Below, piece after piece: positions 6,564 through 12,113 of a stretch of DNA of 12,113 nt. Position 1 is the stretch's first letter; each line of letters starts with the position of its first letter. The translations under genes and the position numbers were made by a program. Below the pieces are notes generated by a model that made no database searches, was not told the origin of the DNA, and saw only the letters and a program-made list of their open reading frames with translations. This DNA is from Pseudomonadota bacterium (lineage in GTDB: Bacteria > Pseudomonadota > Alphaproteobacteria > Rhizobiales > Xanthobacteraceae): contig JAJYAH010000131.1 in assembly GCA_021779635.1 (NCBI GenBank), positions 1 to 12,113 of the forward strand, in the 5' to 3' direction.

Positions 6564-7075
6564 AATGGCCGAGCCGCGGCGAGGCTTTCCGGATGGTATG
6601 TCGCAGCATCATGTCCTGGTCGATCGCGCATCGTCCGGCCTTCGCGGGCTTTGTTTGGACGGCTGCGCTGCTGGGCGTGCTTGCGTGGCTCAATCGCCGG
6701 AATGGCGATATCTTTCTGGTCCCGCCATTCGCCGCCACGTTGACTATCCTGGTTTATTTGCCAAACGCATCCGTCGCTCGACCCATCGTGGTAGTGGCTG
6801 GTTCGGTTCTCGGTGCGGCGATTGGCACAGGTTTTAGCCTGTTTCTCGGTGTTGGTGCAGGCGTGGCGGCACTCGCTGCGATCGCCACCATGGTTCTGCT
6901 GCCTTGGTTTCGGGTCTTTCATCCGCCAGGTGTCGCGCTGGCGATGTGTCCCGCCCTGCTGCACCTCGGATGGTTGTTTCCCATCGAAATCGTGTTGCCG
7001 TTCACACTTGCCGCGGTGATGTCGTGGGCCGCGATAAGCCGGCTGTTGGATCTCGCTCTCCGACGTCTTCCCTAG
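6560..7075 (+). CDS. HPP-family integral membrane protein
   Basis: A 171-residue inner-membrane protein with about four hydrophobic segments (roughly 28-44, 51-67, 75-117 as one or two spans, and 138-160) and the family signature HPPG at 121-124 (FRVFHPPGVALAM). HPP proteins are small membrane proteins; some relatives have been linked to nitrite transport in plastids, but bacterial roles are mostly undefined. The start is GTG at 6560, forming a GTGA overlap with the upstream AhpD-like gene, so translation is probably coupled. The C-terminus is basic (LRRLP), consistent with a cytoplasmic end. The family call is confident; the substrate is unknown. Confidence 0.85.
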   Translation: MKWPSRGEAFRMVCRSIMSWSIAHRPAFAGFVWTAALLGVLAWLNRRNGDIFLVPPFAATLTILVYLPNASVARPIVVVAGSVLGAAIGTGFSLFLGVGAGVAALAAIATMVLLPWFRVFHPPGVALAMCPALLHLGWLFPIEIVLPFTLAAVMSWAAISRLLDLALRRLP

Positions 7076-7499
7076 CATGCCTCTTGGAAGGCGTTGGAGC
7101 GATCCAGCAAAATGCCACAGTTTCGATTGCGTGCGCCCTCGAAATCGCTCCGTCTCTGCGCTGCCGCTGCGCCAGCGCATGAAAATTGAGACTGTCTCGT
7201 ATCAGCGCCCTCGTTAATCGGAATGTCGTCTGATTTGCTATTATGAAGAAAAGGAATTTGTAGCTGCCAAATGCGAGAGGAGCGGGAGCATGTTCTCCGC
7301 CGTTGGTAACCGGCGGCTTCGGCGTCGGACCTCCGGCGCATCCCTCGATAGGAGCTTGCCGTGGGGCGGGCCACTCCAAGGACGATTTCTTGTCTGGCTC
7401 TTGAAGACTGAAAATTTGCGCGTTTGCTATAAAGACATTCACGGCCACGCTGCTATCGCACGTCGGCCTCGGAAGGGACTAACGCTTGGCTGCTGCTGA
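7076..7499. other. Gene-poor stretch after the HPP gene
   Basis: No supported gene. A 69-codon + strand frame (ATG at 7290, preceded by GGAGCGGGAG) has an Arg-rich translation with no recognisable protein character and is not called. - strand frames here are also low-complexity. No strong terminator hairpin with a T-tract is visible after the HPP stop. The stretch probably consists of decayed sequence like the fragment that follows. Confidence 0.45.
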
Positions 7500-7622
7500 T
7501 CATTTATGCGAGAACATCGGCTTGCCCGGAACATCGAGTTGCGCGGTCAGGATCGAGCCGCTGCCGGATTCGGTGATGAACAGCGTTTTGTTGTCCACGC
7601 CGCCAAACGCCATACCGTACAT
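7500..7622 (-). pseudogene. SMP-30/gluconolactonase C-terminal remnant
   Basis: About 40 codons on the - strand ending in a natural stop read YGMAFGGVDNKTLFITESGSG and then SILTAQLDVPGKPMFSHK. This matches, from memory, the last beta-blade and C-terminus of SMP-30/gluconolactonase-like enzymes (FGG-x-D-x-KTLFITES, then a strand ending in DVPGKP). The family hydrolyses sugar lactones using a calcium or zinc ion in a six-bladed propeller. Upstream of this piece the frame turns into unrelated Arg-rich sequence, and the other five blades and metal ligands are missing. It is therefore a broken 3' end left after deletion or rearrangement. Confidence 0.68.
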
Positions 7623-7677
7623 GAGTGAGCCAAGAACTGGGACGGCGGGCCGCCTGGAGCGGCGCGAATTGCGAAAG

Positions 7678-7845
7678 TCATTTGCACCTGCGCATCTCGT
7701 CGTCGACCGCCTCCACGGCCCGCGTGATGCCTGGATCCACAATTCCAAAAAGCTGGTGACTTGCGCTCGCGAACCTTGCAGTCGACCGCACCGATCTACA
7801 TGCGCGGGCAGCCAAACCGGAAATATCGGGTACAGTTAGCTCCAA
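7678..7845 (-). CDS. Possible small hypothetical protein or remnant (55 codons)
   Basis: An open frame on the - strand that reads like real protein, especially near its end (GIVDPGITRAVEAVDDEMRR), but which has no ATG and no clear ribosome binding site. The earliest plausible start is TTG at 7845. It sits 51 bases downstream of the stop of the 79-aa gene and upstream of the SMP-30 remnant, on the same strand. I do not recognise a family. It may be the 3' end of a decayed gene. Confidence 0.28.
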   Translation of the reverse strand: MELTVPDISGLAARACRSVRSTARFASASHQLFGIVDPGITRAVEAVDDEMRRCK

Positions 7846-7896
7846 ACAAATGTGCTCGCCGCCTCGACGCGCACCGCACCGCTCGGCAGGTGAGCA

Positions 7897-8136
7897 TCAG
7901 GACTGGATTCTGTGGAGAACAGTGGCGTCGTTCACGATAACGAGGCTGCCATCAAAGCGATCATCGACTTGCTCGCCTGTGGCTAGGCTGTAGCGAAGCT
8001 TGCCGGGAACTCTCATCACCGAGCCGCTTAATGGACGGAAGACGATCATGTCCTGCCTCCGAACGACGGTGTAACGATTGCCCATACTATCTTCGGCAAC
8101 AAACCTTTCTACTTCCCTTTCGGTTATCACGCCCAT
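7897..8136 (-). CDS. Conserved-looking hypothetical protein, 79 aa
   Basis: A small soluble protein with no signal peptide or membrane segment. It begins MGVITEREVERFVAED, with alternating hydrophobic residues afterwards (RYTVVRRQDMIVFRPL, then a VPGKLRYSLATGEQVDD loop and GSLVIVN near the end), suggesting a compact, mostly beta fold. I believe small proteins of this pattern occur in rhizobia, but no function is known to me. The start at 8136 is preferred because GGAG lies at 8146-8149, nine bases upstream. Earlier in-frame starts (8151, 8226) would add residues rich in Cys and Trp with weaker upstream signals. It stands alone, with no close partner gene. Confidence 0.6.
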   Translation of the reverse strand: MGVITEREVERFVAEDSMGNRYTVVRRQDMIVFRPLSGSVMRVPGKLRYSLATGEQVDDRFDGSLVIVNDATVLHRIQS

Positions 8137-8343
8137 CGAGCAGAACTCCATTCTGCATACGTAGGGCCGGACGGTATCCCAAATCCCGCACGAAGCGTTT
8201 AAGTCGATAATCCAAGTTTGATCCAAAATTGAAGATTAACTGCTCAGATGGGCAAGCGACATATCATCATTCTGGTCTGCCTACCTCGGTTGGTGCGCCG
8301 TCGCCGCAGAGACACGCTCTGTCCGCCTGGGAAAACAAGTTAA

Positions 8344-8361
8344 GACACTAAGCAAAGTGTC
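8344..8361 (-). terminator. Weak terminator-like hairpin after the secreted Gly-rich protein
   Basis: GACACT and AGTGTC form a perfect 6-bp stem around a 6-base loop, 27 bases beyond the stop of the - strand gene at 8389. In that direction the stem is followed by TTAACTTGTTTT, which is T-rich but not a continuous run. The stem is short and not GC-rich, so termination strength would be modest. Confidence 0.35.
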
Positions 8362-8388
8362 CAAGTGGACGCGGGCCCAAAGCTGAAC

Positions 8389-8688
8389 CTATTGCGCCAG
8401 GTATCTGCCACCTTTGCGATTGTTGCTGGAGTTGCCCCTGAGCATGGGCGAGGCGGCGCCGTATTCCTTGACAACGGAAATGGGCTTGTACTGGCGCTTG
8501 CCGTTGGCCTGTCCACTCGCAGCGTCGCGATGCTGGGCAGTGTAAGTCCGGTTGACTTTTCCGAAGTTGAGCGAGAGATTTTCTTGCGGACGCGGACCGG
8601 ACGATGCATGTCCGCCACCTCCCTTACCTGCCATCGCTGGAGCGGACACCAGGGCCATTGCTATCGCAATCATCGAGAAGGCGCGCAT
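8389..8688 (-). CDS. Small secreted Gly-rich protein with signal peptide
   Basis: A 99-residue protein with a clear Sec signal peptide: MRAFSMIAIAMALVSAPAMA, cleavage after AMA at residue 20. The mature chain starts with a Gly-rich GKGGGG and is basic. Two segments stand out: ENLSLNFGKV (36-45) and GKRQYKPI-SVVKEYGAASPML (63-82). Both resemble strands of Hcp/type VI tube-like proteins, but here they occur in the reverse order and the chain is much shorter than Hcp, so the relation is only suggestive. The start at 8688 is supported by GGAGGTC at 8694-8700; an in-frame ATG 20 codons earlier would spoil the signal peptide. It likely acts in the periplasm or outside the cell. Function unknown. 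Confidence 0.72.
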   Translation of the reverse strand: MRAFSMIAIAMALVSAPAMAGKGGGGHASSGPRPQENLSLNFGKVNRTYTAQHRDAASGQANGKRQYKPISVVKEYGAASPMLRGNSSNNRKGGRYLAQ

Positions 8689-9008
8689 GGTTGGACCTCC
8701 AATTCTGATCTTGCCTCCGATAATAGCCAAGATTAACGGCATGCCCACTGAATTGAAGGATTTCTGTTATTCGGCGTGGGCTCCGAACGTCGATCGGTGT
8801 CCTAAGTGATTGATTGATCTTGCAAGTGCAGGGTCAATGGGGCGCCGATTCACAGTGGGCGCTTTCGCGGCGCGATCCCTCAATGATGGAAACTGACGCG
8901 CCGCTGAGACCCTGAGCCCCTCACAACCGGGGTTGGTGCCCGTCCTCGTCCCACACTGTCCAGTCCGGGAAGGTGTGTTACCCTGCGTCCTCCAGTCGGA
9001 GGTCCCGA
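8689..9008. other. Divergent intergenic region before the cyclase gene
   Basis: About 320 bases with no gene I can support. The first 110 bases are moderate in GC and should hold the promoter of the - strand secreted protein, including its GGAGGTC. From about 8838 the sequence becomes GC-rich (GGGGCGCCGATTCACAG and onward) and looks like the edge of a different, perhaps mobile-element-derived, segment. GGAGGT at 8998-9003 is the ribosome binding site of the cyclase gene. Confidence 0.5.
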
Positions 9009-12000
9009 ATGGAAGCTGAGCGCAGACAGGTCACCGTCCTTTTCGCCGACATGGTGGACTTCACGAGCTTCTCAGAGCGCTCGGGGGAGGAGGCGGCCTT
9101 CACCCTGATGCGCAATCTGTCGAAGCTGATGGACGAGGCCGTGCGGGAGCAGGGCGGCTTCGTTCGAGGCTTCACCGGCGACGGCATCATGGCTGTGTTC
9201 GGCGCGCCGGTTGCGTTTGAGGATGCGCCGCTTCGGGCATGTCGTTCAGCAATTAATATTCTTCAGCGGCTTAAGGCAGAACGCCCGGGGTTCGAAGCAA
9301 AACATGGCGTAAGACCGCAATTGCGCATCGGTCTCAACACCGGATCGGCAGTGGTTGGGCAAGTACAAGAGGGCGTCGACGCGCAGGTCACAGTTCTTGG
9401 CGACACGGTGAATTTGGCGGCACGTCTACAAGCATTGGCAGACGCGGATTCGGTCTTCGTCAGCGAAACGACGCATCGACTGGTTCAAGGCATGGTCAAT
9501 GCGGATTTCGCGGGCGAACAAATTATTAAAGGCAAATCTGAGCCGCAGAACGTCTACCGCCTCGACTCGATTCGCCGTGGAGCTACCCGGTTTGATGCTG
9601 TAGTAAGCCGTGGCCTTGGCGCCTTTTTCGGACGTGAACACGAGTTGAAGGCGCTGGATCGCGCTCTAGACGGAACCGATTCGAACCATCTGATTATCGA
9701 TATCGTCGGCGAACCGGGTATGGGTAAGTCACGCCTTCTGCACGAGTTCCATCGGCGCATCGATAAGGATCGCGTCTTCATCCTGTCTGGAAGCTGTTCG
9801 CCCGATGGTCAGCAGACGCCATTTCTGCCCTTCATTGAGGTGGTACGAGGTGCATTCCGGGTCAGCGCAGGAGAGGCGGAAACAGATATTCTGAATAAGC
9901 TCGAGTTGGGACTGACGTCGCTCGGCCTGGAGTCCAGTCGCAACCTTGGCTTACTGCTTCATCTGCTCGGCCTTAAGGTACCGAACGACGCATTGCTTGG
10001 GCTCGACGGTGTGCTGATCGGGTTACGGACCCGCGAGCTATTGCAGGAGTTGCTGGAGGCACGCCGCCGCCTTTCCTCGGTCGTCCTTATGATCGAGGAT
10101 TTGCACTGGATCGACGGTGCATCGGAGGAATTCCTTGGCAAGATCGTCGACAGTGAAACCAATTTGCAAATTCTAACGACGCGCCGTCCGGAATATTCGC
10201 CGCCTTGGCTTGCCCGCGCCGTTGTCTCCAGGTTAACACTCGAGCCGCTTCCACCGGGTGATATCCGCCGCCTTATCGGCGCACGGCTCGGCGTAGGAGA
10301 CTTGCCTCAGCTGCTCGAATGGCAGATCGCTGAAAAGGCTGACGGAAATCCGCTCTTTGTCGAGGAAATCGTTAGCTTCCTCAGAGAACGAGGAATAGTT
10401 CGCACCATCTCTGGGAAGTTGGAGTTTGATGCTACGGCGGTGGCGACCGCGTTGCCTGCGAGCGTGCAAAGCCTCCTGACAACTCGCGTTGACCGCCTTT
10501 CGCGAAACGACCGGGTGCTCCTGCAAGCGGCGTCGGCAATTGGACGGCGCTTCGATGAGGAATTGCTGGCTGCTATAGTCGGCGAGGTCGACGTCAATGC
10601 GCGAATCATGGCGATGCAAGCACTCGACCTTATCCGGCCTGAGGGCAAATCGAACGAGTTTGCATTCAAGCACGCGCTGGTACGGGACGCGCTTTATGAG
10701 AGCTTGCTCACCGACGCTCGCAAATCCCTGCATCTGAGGATCGCTGAAGAGGTCGAACGCCGCAGCGGCAATCGATTATCGGAAGTAGCTGAAATCCTCG
10801 CGCATCACTACAGCCAATCTAACCGCTCCGAAAAAGCGTTTGTCTACCTTTCGATGGCGGGCACCAAAAGCCTCGGCGTATATTCCTTGGATGAAGCGAC
10901 GACGCATTTCAGCGCGGCACTCGCACTATTGGACGATAATCCGGGCTGCGCGTCCGACGGCCAGATTGCCGACTTTCTTCTCTCTTATGCGTCCTTATTG
11001 AATATGAACCTTCAAATAGCGACAGCCATCGAAGTGCTTGGACGCTATTTGTCGCGCATTGATCGCCTCGGCGATGATTCAAGAGTCGTTCTCATTCGAC
11101 ATCACTATGTACTCGCGCTGCTTTGGAACACGCGCTACCGGGAGGCTGCTGCTGTCCAGCAAGAGACTTTGCCTGTAGCGGCCCGTGTCGGCGACAGCCG
11201 CTCGATGGCCTATTCATTGGCCATCGAAATACACGTCTCGACCATAGTTGCTCCAAAGCCGCTAGACCAATTTGAGAATCTTAAGAGAGAGGCGCTCAAG
11301 GCCGCTTCCGATACGGCCGATGCGTACATCCAAAGCTGGACTCGGTGGGCTATAGGCTGGGAAGAGTTCCATCGGGGTCGCATTTCGAATGCACGCGGTT
11401 CGGCTAACGAGCTCATACAAGTTGGTCAACGATTGAGTGACCCCCGCTCTACCGGGCAAGGCCTCGCTTTGCTGACCTGGATTGCCTTGATGTCGGATTC
11501 CTACGTCGAGGCTCGTGAATATAGTGAGCAATCGTTGGCCGTCGCGGTCACCCCGTTGGATCGAAGCTATGCCCTTAGCGGCATGGGAAACGCCCTCGTG
11601 TTGCTTCGCCAAACAGAGGGCGGCTTAAGGCTGATAGAGGACAACAATCTTCAGAACGTACGTGGTGGTCTCCACTATGTCCTGGCCGGCAGTGAAGGCG
11701 TCATGGCCATTGGCAGAGTTCTTCAGGGAAATATCGGAGAGGGAATTCGTTTACTGGAAGAAGCAATTTCGAGGAGAGAAAAAGAGGGATATCGTGTTGC
11801 CGCAGATTGGTATCGGCTTTTTTTAGTGGAGACATATATTCAAGTTCTGAGCAGAAATGAGAAACTTGCGCCCCTCTCTCTGCTCCGAAATATGCCGGCT
11901 ATTCTAAAAATAATGATCATTGCCTTCTCGCGCATTCCCGTCGTGATCGAAGGCGTCTTCAACAATCCACATTTTGATCCTGATGGTCATTTCATCGGAC

Positions 12001-12113
12001 GAGGACATTTGCTTCTCGGCCTCCTCTACAAGGCGAAGAAAAAGCGTCCGCCGGCGCTTGAACATCTGAAGGAAGCAAAGCGAATACTATCGCAATTTGG
12101 ACAATCTCCGATA
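9009..12113 (+). CDS. Class III adenylate/guanylate cyclase with STAND-like ATPase and TPR-like region (3' end outside window)
   Basis: A large multidomain signalling protein, at least 1035 residues and still open at the window edge. Residues 4-185 form a class III nucleotide cyclase domain making cAMP or cGMP: metal aspartates D14 (FADMVDFT) and D58 (GFTGDG), and GDTVNLAARL (131-140) with transition-state N135 and R139. The lysine usual for ATP selection two residues before GDG is not obvious (VRGFTGDG), so substrate preference is unclear. Residues about 205-420 form an AAA/STAND-type ATPase with Walker A GEPGMGKS (234-241, K240) and Walker B-like VVLMIEDLHWID (358-369). GNPLFVEEIV (445-454) and FKHALVRDALYESLL (552-566) are typical of the following helical part. 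From about 606 onward the chain is helical with TPR-like repeats, presumably for ligand or partner sensing. No membrane segment is seen. The ATG at 9009 has GGAGGT five bases upstream. The protein is probably soluble, coupling a sensed signal to cyclic nucleotide synthesis. Confidence 0.92.
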   Translation, partial: MEAERRQVTVLFADMVDFTSFSERSGEEAAFTLMRNLSKLMDEAVREQGGFVRGFTGDGIMAVFGAPVAFEDAPLRACRSAINILQRLKAERPGFEAKHGVRPQLRIGLNTGSAVVGQVQEGVDAQVTVLGDTVNLAARLQALADADSVFVSETTHRLVQGMVNADFAGEQIIKGKSEPQNVYRLDSIRRGATRFDAVVSRGLGAFFGREHELKALDRALDGTDSNHLIIDIVGEPGMGKSRLLHEFHRRIDKDRVFILSGSCSPDGQQTPFLPFIEVVRGAFRVSAGEAETDILNKLELGLTSLGLESSRNLGLLLHLLGLKVPNDALLGLDGVLIGLRTRELLQELLEARRRLSSVVLMIEDLHWIDGASEEFLGKIVDSETNLQILTTRRPEYSPPWLARAVVSRLTLEPLPPGDIRRLIGARLGVGDLPQLLEWQIAEKADGNPLFVEEIVSFLRERGIVRTISGKLEFDATAVATALPASVQSLLTTRVDRLSRNDRVLLQAASAIGRRFDEELLAAIVGEVDVNARIMAMQALDLIRPEGKSNEFAFKHALVRDALYESLLTDARKSLHLRIAEEVERRSGNRLSEVAEILAHHYSQSNRSEKAFVYLSMAGTKSLGVYSLDEATTHFSAALALLDDNPGCASDGQIADFLLSYASLLNMNLQIATAIEVLGRYLSRIDRLGDDSRVVLIRHHYVLALLWNTRYREAAAVQQETLPVAARVGDSRSMAYSLAIEIHVSTIVAPKPLDQFENLKREALKAASDTADAYIQSWTRWAIGWEEFHRGRISNARGSANELIQVGQRLSDPRSTGQGLALLTWIALMSDSYVEAREYSEQSLAVAVTPLDRSYALSGMGNALVLLRQTEGGLRLIEDNNLQNVRGGLHYVLAGSEGVMAIGRVLQGNIGEGIRLLEEAISRREKEGYRVAADWYRLFLVETYIQVLSRNEKLAPLSLLRNMPAILKIMIIAFSRIPVVIEGVFNNPHFDPDGHFIGRGHLLLGLLYKAKKKRPPALEHLKEAKRILSQFGQSPI

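Noticed and set aside
6500..7180. A 226-codon - strand frame
   Set aside because: Antisense to the HPP membrane gene; the Arg/Gln/His-rich translation is typical of a shadow frame.
7290..7499. A 69-codon + strand frame with a passable ribosome binding site
   Set aside because: The translation is Arg-rich without hydrophobic pattern or recognisable motif, and the surrounding region looks decayed.
8837..8900. GC-rich sequence (GGGGCGCCGATTCACAG) that recalls the ends of some IS21-type elements
   Set aside because: No transposase, no partner repeat and no duplicated target are visible; the resemblance is from memory only.
10233..10733. A 166-codon - strand frame
   Set aside because: Antisense to the ATPase/helical region of the cyclase protein, which stays open over more than 3 kb.

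Overview
The window looks like accessory chromosome of a Bradyrhizobium-type alphaproteobacterium. That placement is an inference. It rests on high GC with rhizobial-style coding, an alphaproteobacterial RpoH, several small secreted proteins of a kind common in Bradyrhizobium, and a long cyclase/ATPase/TPR regulator. No rRNA, tRNA or CRISPR array was seen. The region is a mosaic: insertion, deletion and gene decay are visible at several points.

Left part (1-3600). A gene-poor stretch leads into a two-gene operon on the + strand: a Ser/Thr protein kinase with an unrecognised C-terminal domain, overlapping by one base the start of an SF1 (UvrD-type) helicase. The helicase is cut after its Walker B motif by an IS3-family insertion sequence (about 2370-3588, transposase genes on the - strand). 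The IS has imperfect terminal inverted repeats, orfA/orfB overlapping by ATGA, and a T-TTT-TTA slippery heptamer before the overlap. The rest of the helicase is not in this window.

Middle (3600-7075). A small secreted protein on the - strand is divergent from a three-gene + strand operon. The first gene is the most unusual feature here: one uninterrupted frame that starts as an RpoH heat-shock sigma factor and, in the middle of sigma region 4, becomes the C-terminal two thirds of a multicopper oxidase. The sigma part has lost its -35-reading helix-turn-helix and the oxidase part has lost its first cupredoxin domain, so an in-frame deletion between two once-adjacent genes is the simplest explanation. 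It is followed by an AhpD-like carboxymuconolactone decarboxylase-family protein (CxxC...H) and, with a GTGA overlap, an HPP-family membrane protein. The operon suggests metal or oxidative-stress handling.

Right part (7076-12113). A decayed stretch carries a fragment of an SMP-30/gluconolactonase C-terminus. Two small - strand genes follow: a 79-aa conserved-looking cytosolic protein and a 99-aa secreted Gly-rich protein. The + strand then carries a large signalling protein (class III nucleotide cyclase, STAND-like ATPase, TPR-like helices) whose frame is still open at the window edge (at least 1035 residues).
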